Assembly: GCA_900177435.1 (NCBI GenBank)
Contig: FXAI01000004.1
Coordinates: 248,001 to 312,000 of the forward strand
DNA from: Alteromonadaceae bacterium Bs31
GTDB lineage: Bacteria; Pseudomonadota; Gammaproteobacteria; Pseudomonadales; Cellvibrionaceae
Length of the DNA: 64,000 nucleotides
Reading direction: 5' to 3'
Shown: positions 21,586 through 29,984 of the stretch, one piece after another
Numbering within the stretch: the first letter of the stretch is position 1
Layout: each line of letters begins with the position of its first letter
Notes under the pieces: generated by a model
Told to the model about the DNA's origin: nothing
Databases searched by the model: none
The model's input: only the letters and a program-made list of their open reading frames with translations
Made by a program: the position numbers and the translations under genes

Positions 21586-21858
21586 GTGAATAAGTCAGAA
21601 TTGGTTGAAGCGATTGCAGCATCCGCAGATATTTCAAAAGCAGCCGCCGGCAGGGCGCTTGATGCTGTTACAGAGTCTATCGCTCAAGCCCTCAAAGAAG
21701 GAGATCAGGTAGCTCTGGTCGGTTTCGGGACGTTCCTGGTTAAAGAGCGTGCTGCTCGTACTGGGCGCAATCCCCAGACCGGTGCTCCAATCGAAATCGC
21801 TGCAGCAAAAATTCCTAGCTTCAAAGCCGGTAAAGCGCTGAAAGACGCGGTTAATTGA
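21586..21858 (+). CDS. hupB: DNA-binding protein HU-beta
   Basis: A 90-residue histone-like protein of the HU/IHF family. It begins [27 protein letters not shown] and carries the family signature [21 protein letters not shown], whose basic arm wraps around DNA. It bends DNA and organises the nucleoid as a dimer. The start is supported by GAGGGG about 9 nt upstream. Its place between lon and ppiD is the conserved gammaproteobacterial position and identifies it as HupB rather than HupA. Confidence 0.97.
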   Translation: MNKSELVEAIAASADISKAAAGRALDAVTESIAQALKEGDQVALVGFGTFLVKERAARTGRNPQTGAPIEIAAAKIPSFKAGKALKDAVN

Positions 21859-22052
21859 TTTTTTCTACATGCCACTGAACTGCCACTTGTATAAATTAAA
21901 AATAAATAATTTTAAGTGCGGCTCTACCAAGGATTAAATACTTTGTTTTTTTGAATCATTACTAAAATAAAGATATTTGGAAGGTGTATAGTTGTCCTCA
22001 AGCAAGTATGTCTGTTAGCCGCAGAAGTTCACACTTAACGGCCATAGCATAA

Positions 22053-22081
22053 TTGACAGTCAGTAATCATGTAGTTGATAT
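22053..22081 (+). promoter_or_regulatory. Promoter for ppiD, set against a terminator
   Basis: A perfect TTGACA (22053-22058), a 17-bp spacer and TGATAT (22076-22081). The expected transcription start, near 22088, falls inside the left arm of the terminator hairpin that follows. Confidence 0.6.
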
Positions 22082-22111
22082 AAAAGGCGCCGGTAAAAAG
22101 CGCCTTTTTTT
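22082..22111 (+). terminator. Rho-independent terminator between hupB and ppiD
   Basis: AAAAGGCGC (22082-22090) pairs with GCGCCTTTT (22100-22108) around a 9-nt loop, followed by more T. It should stop transcripts coming from hupB. RNAs started at the promoter just upstream would lack most of the left arm and could escape it. Confidence 0.8.
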
Positions 22112-22147
22112 ATTTGTAACAATAGAACAATAATTTTGAGGTTGTAT

Positions 22148-24019
22148 ATGCTTCAGAGTGTGAGAGAAAGTTTAAAGGGTTCGGTGGTTAGTGGAGTCAT
22201 CATCCTGTTTTTTGTATTGCCCATGGTTATTGCTGGAGTGGGCAGCTCCTGGTTGGGTTCCGTGGCGGGAACTGATGCAGCCAAGGTGGATGGCCGGACT
22301 ATTTCTAAGTCTGAGCTTAATATGGCTATTCGCAATTATAAAGATCAGCGTATCAGCCAGGGTGTCGATCCATCGGACGTTTCATTGAGTGATGAAAACC
22401 TCGTCAAGCCGGTGTTAGAGCAACTGACCAACAAAGAAGCCTTACTGGCTGCTTTTGAGAGAGGCGGAATGGGGGTTTCTGACGCTGCAGTCAATTCCTT
22501 TATCGTGACTCTGCCTGCTTTTCAAGTTGATGGTAAATTTGATGCGCAAACCTTCCGGAACCTTCTTGCCCGCAGAGGCATGAATCCCAGTATTTTTCGC
22601 GCCGATGTTGCTGAGAACTTGATGATGAATCAAGTGAATGCAGGCTTGGGCCTTTCAAGTTTTGTTACTGAAGACGAAAAGTCTGCGCTTATCGGCATCA
22701 TCCATGAAAAACGGTCTTTTTACACCGTCGATATTCCTGGAGATTTAGTTAAAGACAAAGTGGCCATTAGCGATGAAGAGCTAGACAGCTATTACACGAC
22801 TAACCAGTCTGAGTTCGAAGTACCTGAGAAGGTTACGCTGTCTTATATTGAACTATCTGTGGACGATTTGGCCAAACTGGAGGATGTGAGCGAGGACGAT
22901 ATTCGTGCACAATACGATAGTGAGGTAGCCGCTTTTGATGCAACACCTGAGACAAAGATTGCACATATCCTGGTTAAGCAAAACAAAGATGCCCCAGGAA
23001 AAATAAGCGAAATTCAGCAGAAGCTGGCTGACGGAGAAGATTTTACCGAACTCGCTAAAACCTATTCTGAGGATGCAGGCTCTAAATCGCTCGGGGGTGA
23101 ATTAGGTGTTATGCTCCCCGGGGTATACCCGGAAGCATTTGAAAAAGCTGTGGCTTCCCTTGAAGAAGGCCAGGTTTCTGCGCCAGTGGAAACCGACTCC
23201 GGTGTTCACTTTATCAAGATTGTTTCAAAGTCTGTTACCCAGCCGCCTAGCTTTGAGGAAAGACAAGCAGCAATAGCTTCCGACCTGAGCCGCGCCAGGG
23301 CTGAAGAGAAATACCTGGCTAACCTCGAGCTACTGGAAGAGCTTACTTTTGATGCGCCAGACTTGTCGGGTGCAGCCGCTGAGCTGGGTCTGGAAGTGCA
23401 GGTGTCCGATGAGTTAAGTCGAGATGGAGCAAGGTCTGGTATTGGCGCATTCTCAGCGGTGAGAAGTGCTGCATTCGGTCCGGATGTTTTGAGCGAGGGC
23501 CACAACAGCCGCGTAGTTGAAATTGCGCCAGATCGAACAGTTGTATTCAGGCTTGCTGAGTTAAAGCCTGCTCATATAACACCTTTTGATGAGGTGAAAG
23601 AAGACATTACCTCAGCGGTGCGATCCGAGAAAGAAGAGGCTTTGTTTAATGACTTGGCCAATGGCTTTATTGAGCAAGTTAAGGCTGGCGCTGCTGCAGA
23701 AGCAGCGGCAGAGACATTGGGCTACTCTGTATCGAGATATGATGGTGTAAAACGCAGCGATCCTATTGCAGACCCACTGACGCTAAACATGGTCTTTCAA
23801 ACACCGGTAGCCGATGCCACCGCTTTTGATACCGCCATGCAAGCTGATGGAAGCTATCGCATAATCGGTGTTGTATCGAAGCAGCCTGGAACGATTGAGG
23901 ATGTGGAAGCGCAGCAGCTGGCAGGTCTAGTTTCACAGCTCAGTCGTGAGAACGGTCGTTTTGAGGGTGGCGCATTTCAGCAGGAAATCGTTTCAAAAGC
24001 TGATATAGAATTAAATTAA
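22148..24019 (+). CDS. ppiD: Periplasmic chaperone / peptidyl-prolyl isomerase PpiD
   Basis: A 623-residue inner-membrane-anchored folding factor of the SurA_N/PpiD type. The start is the ATG at 22148 with GAGG 7 nt upstream; an in-frame TTG 12 nt earlier is less likely. A single transmembrane segment lies near residues 12-32, a SurA-like N domain follows, and a parvulin domain covers about 255-355 (KIAHILVKQNKD, SKSLGGELGVM, GVHFIKI). PpiD sits at the SecYEG exit and helps proteins leaving the translocon. It is followed by a strong terminator. Confidence 0.93.
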   Translation: MLQSVRESLKGSVVSGVIILFFVLPMVIAGVGSSWLGSVAGTDAAKVDGRTISKSELNMAIRNYKDQRISQGVDPSDVSLSDENLVKPVLEQLTNKEALLAAFERGGMGVSDAAVNSFIVTLPAFQVDGKFDAQTFRNLLARRGMNPSIFRADVAENLMMNQVNAGLGLSSFVTEDEKSALIGIIHEKRSFYTVDIPGDLVKDKVAISDEELDSYYTTNQSEFEVPEKVTLSYIELSVDDLAKLEDVSEDDIRAQYDSEVAAFDATPETKIAHILVKQNKDAPGKISEIQQKLADGEDFTELAKTYSEDAGSKSLGGELGVMLPGVYPEAFEKAVASLEEGQVSAPVETDSGVHFIKIVSKSVTQPPSFEERQAAIASDLSRARAEEKYLANLELLEELTFDAPDLSGAAAELGLEVQVSDELSRDGARSGIGAFSAVRSAAFGPDVLSEGHNSRVVEIAPDRTVVFRLAELKPAHITPFDEVKEDITSAVRSEKEEALFNDLANGFIEQVKAGAAAEAAAETLGYSVSRYDGVKRSDPIADPLTLNMVFQTPVADATAFDTAMQADGSYRIIGVVSKQPGTIEDVEAQQLAGLVSQLSRENGRFEGGAFQQEIVSKADIELN

Positions 24020-24037
24020 CGAGTATTACTTTATGAG

Positions 24038-24067
24038 AAAGCCCCGCAGGTGCGGGGCTTTTTTTTG
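24038..24067 (+). terminator. Rho-independent terminator between ppiD and murI
   Basis: AAAGCCCCGCA and TGCGGGGCTTT arms around a 2-nt centre, followed by a run of seven or more T on the plus strand. It serves ppiD; the A-run on the other side is short, so termination of murI is less certain. Confidence 0.93.
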
Positions 24068-24087
24068 CTTCAAATTCCGGAAATGAC

Positions 24088-24921
24088 TCATGGCGTATCC
24101 AGAATTTGGTGTTCGACAGAGCTTTTTAGCTGCTTAGCAAGATAGTGTTGATGTATGTGCATCACCTCTGCAGTGGTCTGCTTCGAGGTATAAACAAATC
24201 TTAGCTTGGTGGTGTTTACCGGCTTCGAGCTGTGTTCTATTTGCCCCAGGCAATAGTGTACTCGGCGTGCAATGGCTTCTCCGCTGTCAATCCAGCGGAT
24301 AGCGCTAAACGCGCTAAGTTCGCTTAGCTGTTCTTTTAGCAAGGGAAAGTGAGTGCAGCCCAGTACAATGGTGTCCATTGTATTTGTAGGGTCCTGCTTA
24401 CACAGCTGCATTATTTCAAGCTGCAAGGCTTGCCTGTCTATTTTGCCGTAGTATAAATAATTCTCTGCCACCTCTACTAATTTGCTACTGCCAAATCGAA
24501 AAACTTTATGGCTGTTGGCAAAGTCCCTTATTAATTGATCCGTGTATTCTCTCTCAACCGTCGCTGGTGTGGCCAGAATACCAATCACACCGCTCGAGGT
24601 GCTTTCTGACGCGGGTTTAATTGCGGGTACAACTCCCACAAAGGGAGTGTCAAATGACGAGCGTAAGTGTGGGAGGGCGATTGTGCTGGCAGTATTGCAG
24701 GCTATAACAATTACATCAGGATTCAGTGCGTTTACAAGTTCTTTCATGAGCCTGCTTACTCGTTCAATAAGCTCGCGATCATCCATAAGCCCATAGGGAA
24801 ATCGCGCGTTATCGGCAACATATGTCAGCTCGCAGGCAGGTATCTTGGCAAGGATTTCCCTGGCGATGGTGAGTCCACCTGCACCTGAGTCGAATACCAA
24901 TATTTTTGCTATGTGAGCCAT
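24088..24921 (-). CDS. murI: Glutamate racemase
   Basis: A 277-residue cofactor-independent racemase that makes D-glutamate for peptidoglycan. FDSGAGGLTIAREI near the start, Cys75 in IACNTAST and the second catalytic cysteine in VLGCTHFPLL are all present, as are the paired DNARFPYG substrate residues. It converges with ppiD and is divergent from rmuC, with 88 bp between the starts. Normal length for the family. Confidence 0.96.
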   Translation of the reverse strand: MAHIAKILVFDSGAGGLTIAREILAKIPACELTYVADNARFPYGLMDDRELIERVSRLMKELVNALNPDVIVIACNTASTIALPHLRSSFDTPFVGVVPAIKPASESTSSGVIGILATPATVEREYTDQLIRDFANSHKVFRFGSSKLVEVAENYLYYGKIDRQALQLEIMQLCKQDPTNTMDTIVLGCTHFPLLKEQLSELSAFSAIRWIDSGEAIARRVHYCLGQIEHSSKPVNTTKLRFVYTSKQTTAEVMHIHQHYLAKQLKSSVEHQILDTP

Positions 24922-25009
24922 GTTATATTGCTGCTATAAGCTAGAGAGTGAAATATTACGGGAAATAATACCAAAGCTGATACATCAATCCAGTCAGTAA
25001 AGTTTAATT

Positions 25010-26446
25010 ATGACAGATATTCAACTTATTCCATTCATCTACTATGCAGTAAGTGCCGTGGTGAGTGCTTTGCTCGCCTTTCTTTTTGCTAGTTTGATTC
25101 AAAGACGCCAGCTTGAGCAATACCAGCAAGATACTCAGAAAGAACAGCAGGAGCTTGGAGCAGAACTTCATCGGAAAGAAATAGAAATAACCCGTTTGCA
25201 AACAGAACTGCTAGTGTTGCGTGAGCACATAGATTCTGTTTCGGCCTCGCTGAAAGATGCTCAGGTTCATAAAGAAAATGCGATAAGCCTGGAAGCGAAA
25301 CTACATGAGCAAAAGGGGCTTCTGGCTCAGGAAAAGCGCCTTATCGAGGAAAATAGATCCCGCTTGTTTAATGAATTCGAACTGGCGACTAATAAGTTAT
25401 TCGAAGCAAAGCAGCAACAGTTTTCTAGCGCCAGTAAAAGTAACTTGGAAGGTGTGCTGGCGCCTTTTAAAGAGCAGCTAAAGGCGTTCAATACACGAGT
25501 GGAAGATGTTTACCACAAAGAAAATTCACAGCGAAATCAGTTGATAGGCCAAATTGCCGAACTGCAAAAACAAACACAACAAATAAGTTCCGAAGCTAAT
25601 AATTTGGCCGCTGCGTTGAAAGGTGATAATAAAGCACAGGGAAACTGGGGCGAGATAATACTTGAGCGCTTGTTGGAGCAAAGCGGCCTGCAGAAAGGCA
25701 GGGAGTATGACACCCAGAAGTCGCACCTGGATGACAGTGGTAAGACGTTTAAGCCAGATGTCATAGTGCACCTGCCTGAGGGCAAAGATATAGTGGTTGA
25801 TGCCAAGGTATCTCTGGTGAATTATGAGCAATATTGCAAGGAACAGGAGCCGGAGTTAAAAAGCAAGGCACTTAAAAATCACGTGGATTCCTTAAGGGCG
25901 CATATCAAAGGCTTGTCGCTTAAGCAATACGAGTCTCTGGAGGGCATTCGTTCGCTCGATTTTGTATTTATTTTTGTTCCAATAGAAGCCGCGTATATTT
26001 CGGCAATACAAGCAGCGCCTACTATATTCAACGAGGCTTACGATAAAAATATTGTGCTTGTGAGCCCGTCAAGCTTAATGGTTGCCTTAAGAACGATTGA
26101 AACACTCTGGCGATATGAAAAACAGAATAGTAATGCAGAAGCTATCGCACAGAGTGCAGGAAAGCTCTATGACCAGTTTGTACTTTTTGTGACGGCACTA
26201 GAGGAGATTGGAAATAATATCGATAAGGCATCAAAGGCTCACGAACTTGCCTGTAAACGATTAAGCGCGGGAAGGGGTAATTTGCTTAATCGAGTAGAAA
26301 GCCTAAGAACTTTGGGTGCGAAAACAAGTCGCGCTATGCCGGGGAAATATAAGAACGAGGAGTTGCTTGCTGCGTCTGTTGACGAAAGCCTGAACGATAA
26401 AGCGATGATTAAAAATGACACATTCTCAGACCATGATTTTTCCTGA
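25010..26446 (+). CDS. rmuC: DNA recombination protein RmuC
   Basis: A 478-residue RmuC-family protein. An N-terminal membrane segment (about residues 8-30) is followed by a long coiled coil (about 32-120), then the RmuC domain from about 150 to 440 with GNWGEIILERLLEQSGL, a PD-(D/E)XK-like core (KPDVIVHLPEGKDIVVDAKVSL) and FVFIFVPIEAAY. Loss of rmuC in E. coli raises DNA inversion frequency. The ATG has no strong ribosome site. A DUF2489 gene follows 8 bp after its stop. Confidence 0.94.
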   Translation: MTDIQLIPFIYYAVSAVVSALLAFLFASLIQRRQLEQYQQDTQKEQQELGAELHRKEIEITRLQTELLVLREHIDSVSASLKDAQVHKENAISLEAKLHEQKGLLAQEKRLIEENRSRLFNEFELATNKLFEAKQQQFSSASKSNLEGVLAPFKEQLKAFNTRVEDVYHKENSQRNQLIGQIAELQKQTQQISSEANNLAAALKGDNKAQGNWGEIILERLLEQSGLQKGREYDTQKSHLDDSGKTFKPDVIVHLPEGKDIVVDAKVSLVNYEQYCKEQEPELKSKALKNHVDSLRAHIKGLSLKQYESLEGIRSLDFVFIFVPIEAAYISAIQAAPTIFNEAYDKNIVLVSPSSLMVALRTIETLWRYEKQNSNAEAIAQSAGKLYDQFVLFVTALEEIGNNIDKASKAHELACKRLSAGRGNLLNRVESLRTLGAKTSRAMPGKYKNEELLAASVDESLNDKAMIKNDTFSDHDFS

Positions 26447-26454
26447 ATAAACCT

Positions 26455-26946
26455 ATGACTATAATTCTTGTTTTAGCTGTCCTGTTCATCGCAGTTCTTT
26501 CTTTGGTCGCTATATACCTTCATTGGCAGCTCTACCAGCAAAAGAAAGAACGTGACAATGCAAAGTTGGCTCTAGATCAGCGTCAGCGGGAGCTTCGAAA
26601 GCGTAATTTTGAAAGCATAGAATTTATCGCTCGGGCTTTTCTGCAAGAACAACTATCAGCAACAGAAGCGAGTATACGTATTTCGGTGCTTTCGGAGTCG
26701 TTGAGTTTAAGTAAAGAGCTCGCTGAGCCCTTATCTGCATTTAAGCAACTCGCCGCCGCAACCTCCCACATTCCGATTCTAGACAAATGGAAAGCGTTGG
26801 ATAAGAAGCAAAAGCGAGAGTTTGAGCAGCAGAGGTTAAGTCACGAAGGTGTATTTGAAGCCTTTGTCATTGAATCTGCCAGGCAAATACTTGAAAACAA
26901 GGCGAGCTATCTTCAGCACATTGAAAGCTTGGATAACCCTCTATGA
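26455..26946 (+). CDS. DUF2489 domain-containing membrane protein
   Basis: A 163-residue protein with one N-terminal membrane segment (residues 2-24), a basic coiled-coil stretch (about 28-50) and a soluble helical domain matching DUF2489 as I recall it. It lies 8 bp after rmuC and is probably co-transcribed. Its function is unknown. The topology suggests a bitopic inner-membrane protein with a cytoplasmic domain, like RmuC itself. Confidence 0.75.
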   Translation: MTIILVLAVLFIAVLSLVAIYLHWQLYQQKKERDNAKLALDQRQRELRKRNFESIEFIARAFLQEQLSATEASIRISVLSESLSLSKELAEPLSAFKQLAAATSHIPILDKWKALDKKQKREFEQQRLSHEGVFEAFVIESARQILENKASYLQHIESLDNPL

Positions 26947-27008
26947 GGGACTAATGGCCTTAGGCAATCAATTTCCATATTATCTGCGTGACTAAAAGAA
27001 CTACGCCC

Positions 27009-28097
27009 CTAAAGCCGCTTTAGTAGTACACCGCATTCTCTGTGCTCGGTATAGGGGAATTGGTCAAACAAAGCGAAGCGCTCGATTTTATGAGTCTTAC
27101 AAAAGTGCCCCAGGTTTGCTTTCAACGTGGCCGGGTTGCAGGACACATACAAAATGTTGTCGAAGCGCGCTGCTAATTGCTCTGTTGCAGGGTCAAGCCC
27201 TGCTCGGGGAGGGTCTACAAAGATGGTGCTAAAGGCGTAGCTATCCAGATCGATGTCTTTCAAGCGCCTGAAAGCCCTTTCCCGATTCAAGGCCTGTGTA
27301 AACTCCTCACTTGACATGCGAGCGATAGCTACATTATGGATGTTATTGATTGTTAAATTGTGAATGGCAGATTTTACAGAGGTTTTTGATATTTCTGTGG
27401 CCAGTACTTTTGAAAAGTTTTTCGATAGCGGTAGAGTGAAGTTGCCGTTGCCACAATAGAGCTCTAAAAGGTCTCCTTTTAGCGCCTTACTAGCGTCGCT
27501 GGCCCAGTTTAGCATTTTTTCACAGACGCTTGCGTTGGGTTGCGTAAAGCTGTTTTCTACTTGTTGGTAACGGAAGTTTTGCTCCGCAATCTTAAATTCC
27601 TCATAGATAAAATCATTGCCAATTAAACATTTCTGCTTTCGGCTTCTACCGATAATGGAGCAGTTTAGTTTAGCCGAAAGTGCTTTCGCCTTACTCTCCC
27701 ATGTTTCATCAAGCGGTTTATGATAGATAAGAGAAATTAGTGCCTCGTTAAGGGTGGAACTTAGAAATTCGGCCTGGAAAAGTTTCCTTTTTAGTGTCTC
27801 GTCGCTATTTACTTCATCGAGTAGTGCAGGCATCAATGAATTGATCATTGTAGAAGCAATAGGAAATGTATCAATAGTAAAAGCTTGTTTTGATACTCCT
27901 GGTTTGTGCATTGCGTACTGGGCTTGGTTCGATGTTTTGCAATGCCACACCTTAAATTCAGCTCGCATGCGAAAATTTTTGAGCGGGGAGGGGAATACTT
28001 CCAGAGCGGGTGGTGAAAACTCTGTAAATTCCGCTTGAGTTAATTCAGTTTTTAGAGTGAGTTGTTGATCGTATTCTGCTTGCGTAAACACGGGCAT
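27009..28097 (-). CDS. trmA: tRNA (uracil-5-)-methyltransferase TrmA
   Basis: A 362-residue SAM enzyme that makes m5U54 (ribothymidine) in the T loop of tRNA. LLELYCGNGNFTLPL is the SAM motif; DPPRAGLD and VSCNPATL carry the catalytic region, with the nucleophilic cysteine in the latter. The C-terminal HRECGVLLKR holds the general-base glutamate. There is no TRAM domain, as expected of TrmA compared with RlmD. It lies 3 bp after tusB and is the last gene of a four-gene tRNA-modification unit. Confidence 0.96.
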   Translation of the reverse strand: MPVFTQAEYDQQLTLKTELTQAEFTEFSPPALEVFPSPLKNFRMRAEFKVWHCKTSNQAQYAMHKPGVSKQAFTIDTFPIASTMINSLMPALLDEVNSDETLKRKLFQAEFLSSTLNEALISLIYHKPLDETWESKAKALSAKLNCSIIGRSRKQKCLIGNDFIYEEFKIAEQNFRYQQVENSFTQPNASVCEKMLNWASDASKALKGDLLELYCGNGNFTLPLSKNFSKVLATEISKTSVKSAIHNLTINNIHNVAIARMSSEEFTQALNRERAFRRLKDIDLDSYAFSTIFVDPPRAGLDPATEQLAARFDNILYVSCNPATLKANLGHFCKTHKIERFALFDQFPYTEHRECGVLLKRL

Positions 28098-28100
28098 AGT

Positions 28101-28364
28101 TTAATACCAGGAGCTTATGGGGTGGTGTTCTATACAGAGGGATACTAACTCATCGCTGTTGATGGCTTTAGCGCTGATGCCCAAGAGTTGTTCGTCTGTT
28201 GTGTACCACTGAATGTCTTTTCTTTCTGCTATGACTCTGGCGACTTGTTTGATTTCACCGGATTGCGTTAGATTGAGTAGAACGCAGTGGTCACCAGATG
28301 CCGGGTATAACGCCATCTTAGAAGGCATATCGCTGCTGTTTTCGAAGTTTAGTATGTGAAGCAT
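28101..28364 (-). CDS. tusB: Sulfurtransferase complex subunit TusB
   Basis: An 87-residue DsrH/TusB-family protein that begins MLHIL like E. coli TusB and ends in a Trp-containing tail (HPISSW; the E. coli end is HPSQMAW). TusBCD relays persulfide sulfur from TusA to TusE and MnmA for 2-thiolation of U34 in tRNA Lys, Glu and Gln. It follows tusC after 14 bp and precedes trmA by 3 bp. TusA, TusE and MnmA are not in the window. Confidence 0.82.
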   Translation of the reverse strand: MLHILNFENSSDMPSKMALYPASGDHCVLLNLTQSGEIKQVARVIAERKDIQWYTTDEQLLGISAKAINSDELVSLCIEHHPISSWY

Positions 28365-28378
28365 GGTGAGTAGAAAAC

Positions 28379-28702
28379 CTAAAAATTAATTACCGTACGT
28401 GCATCACTTAAATAAGTTTGAATCTGTTTGAGTGACAAACATGGTTTGTTGGTAAACGCCATAAAGTTCAAATGTTGTTCTGTCGGTACTTTGGTAAACC
28501 AGTCAATGCTGTCTGTTCCAAAGTTTTCCAGGCAGGTTTGAGCGGCTAGTTTTAAGTGTTTTATCTCTTCGTTATGTTCCGGTATCAGCAGAATAATTCT
28601 ACATTGCTCGTTAAACACAAGGGCCGTTATCGCTGCATCAAAGGCGTTTTTTAGTTGCTTCCTTTTGGCTGCGCAATCAATAGTGAGGACTAAATTATTC
28701 AT
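28379..28702 (-). CDS. tusC: Sulfurtransferase complex subunit TusC (DsrF-like)
   Basis: A 107-residue DsrE/DsrF-fold protein. Sequence likeness to TusC is modest, but the order tusD-tusC-tusB and the size (E. coli 119 aa) support it. It overlaps the tusD end by 8 bp, so translation is coupled. It is the structural partner in the TusBCD hexamer. Confidence 0.75.
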   Translation of the reverse strand: MNNLVLTIDCAAKRKQLKNAFDAAITALVFNEQCRIILLIPEHNEEIKHLKLAAQTCLENFGTDSIDWFTKVPTEQHLNFMAFTNKPCLSLKQIQTYLSDARTVINF

Positions 28703-29054
28703 TGGGCAATTGCTGGCCGAAGGTGATTGTTTTGTCTGCGTCGCTGGCAGAAGCGATCATCTGTGCCATTCCGGCAATATGGATGTTTTCTTGTGTGTCA
28801 CATTTTCGGGCAAAGGTGTCAACCGAGTTCACACAGCAAACACTTTCAATTGCATGCTTGCAACACTCCGCCCAAGTCTTTTTTATTGGGTAAGCTCGTT
28901 CGTTTTTATCTACAAAAAGATTGAGTACGCCAGGCCCATAGAAAAATAGTTGAACAAGCTGGTGGCCTGAGTTTATTACGGATAAACAGAAATTCAGCGC
29001 CTGCTGTGCTGTCTCTGTATTGGGATGGGCATTGATAATAACTTGAAACTTCAA
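28695..29054 (-). CDS. tusD: Sulfurtransferase complex subunit TusD (DsrE-like)
   Basis: A protein of about 119 residues when started at a TTG at 29054 (MKFQVIINAHPNTETAQQALNF), which fits the TusD N-terminus. The only upstream ATG, at 29093, lies inside the terminator hairpin of the preceding yccA-like gene and would translate the terminator, so I reject it. LVQLFFYGPGVLN matches the conserved FFYxxGV of TusD, and the cysteine in ESVCCVNS lies where the persulfide-carrying Cys78 of E. coli is expected. First gene of tusDCB-trmA. Confidence 0.78.
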   Translation of the reverse strand: MKFQVIINAHPNTETAQQALNFCLSVINSGHQLVQLFFYGPGVLNLFVDKNERAYPIKKTWAECCKHAIESVCCVNSVDTFARKCDTQENIHIAGMAQMIASASDADKTITFGQQLPNE

Positions 29055-29070
29055 AAGATTATCTCGAAAG

Positions 29071-29104
29071 CTAAAACAAAAACGGCCCCGCATATGCGAG
29101 GCCG
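29071..29104 (-). terminator. Rho-independent terminator after the BI-1/YccA gene
   Basis: On the minus strand CGGCC-t-CGCATATGCG-g-GGCCG folds with one mismatch and is followed by TTTTTGTTTT. It lies 26 bp after the yccA-like stop and runs into the tusD start region. Confidence 0.85.
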
Positions 29105-29129
29105 CTGTATAAGAAGCGAGGCTTCTAGC

Positions 29130-29786
29130 TTAGTCGCTGCTACCACCGAGAAAGCTCAATAATATGGAGAACAGATTATACAATGCCACGTACAGAGTTA
29201 CGGTAGCGGATATATAGTTGGTCTCTCCACCATGAATAATCGCGCTTGTCTGCCACATAATGAGAAGCGAAGACAGTACCAGGAATATGCAGCTAATGGC
29301 GATGCTCATTCCGCTTAGTTGCAGGAAGGCGTTTGCAATCATGGCGATAAAGGCAACTAAGAAGCCTGTCATGATGAAGCCTGTTGCAAAACTCATATCC
29401 TTGCGCGTAACAAGGATGTAGCCGGAAAGGGCAAAGAAGATAAGTGCGGTACCACCGAGCGCCATAATTACAGGCTCGATGCCCGACATTCCTATGTAGT
29501 AGTTTAAAATTGGGCCGAGGGTTAAGCCCAGGTAGCCTGTGAGAGCAAATACCGAGAAGATGCCCATGATGCTGTTCTTGGTTTTCTCTACAAGGAAGAG
29601 TAAGCCGATATAAGGTAGCAGCATCCAGAGGCCAAGGTAAGGGAAGTTCATGGCCATGGAGATCGTTGCCGTAACGGCACTGAACAATATGGTCATGGCC
29701 AGCAGGGCGTAGGTATTACGTAATACCTTGCTTACCTCTATAGAAGAGGTTTGTTGTGTGCTTGTTTGGGTGTATAGCTCTTGCAT
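29130..29786 (-). CDS. Bax inhibitor-1 / YccA family membrane protein
   Basis: A 218-residue protein with seven predicted membrane segments, a short soluble N-terminus (about 25 residues) and the BI-1/UPF0005 pattern, including TLGPILNYYIGMSGIEPVIMALGGTALIFFALSGY and a C-terminal LYNLFSILLSFLGG. E. coli YccA modulates FtsH and protects jammed Sec translocons. The function here is inferred only from family. It is monocistronic, with its own terminator. Confidence 0.92.
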   Translation of the reverse strand: MQELYTQTSTQQTSSIEVSKVLRNTYALLAMTILFSAVTATISMAMNFPYLGLWMLLPYIGLLFLVEKTKNSIMGIFSVFALTGYLGLTLGPILNYYIGMSGIEPVIMALGGTALIFFALSGYILVTRKDMSFATGFIMTGFLVAFIAMIANAFLQLSGMSIAISCIFLVLSSLLIMWQTSAIIHGGETNYISATVTLYVALYNLFSILLSFLGGSSD

Positions 29787-29984
29787 AGTCCAACTCCAAT
29801 TCGTTGCAGTTCGCGGCTAATCATACAAAGCTCCAAGTAAAATGCAAGGATTGGAGAAAGGCATGACGCGCATGCCTACTTTGTCTAGCAGGAACTGTAA
29901 AAGTTCCCCCCTAGTGCCTGTAATATGGAGGTAAACCCCTGATTTTAAAGGCAGTTTTTCTAGTATTGCCCGGCCCGCCCAGGC

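Noticed and set aside
25526-25831. Minus-strand open frames inside rmuC, and similar long antisense frames inside fadB, lon, clpV and tssM
   Set aside because: They follow the codon pattern of the true gene on the other strand and have no ribosome sites or recognisable domains.
29055-29093. N-terminal extension of TusD to an ATG at 29093
   Set aside because: It would translate the terminator hairpin and T-run of the upstream gene, and the extra residues do not fit the family.
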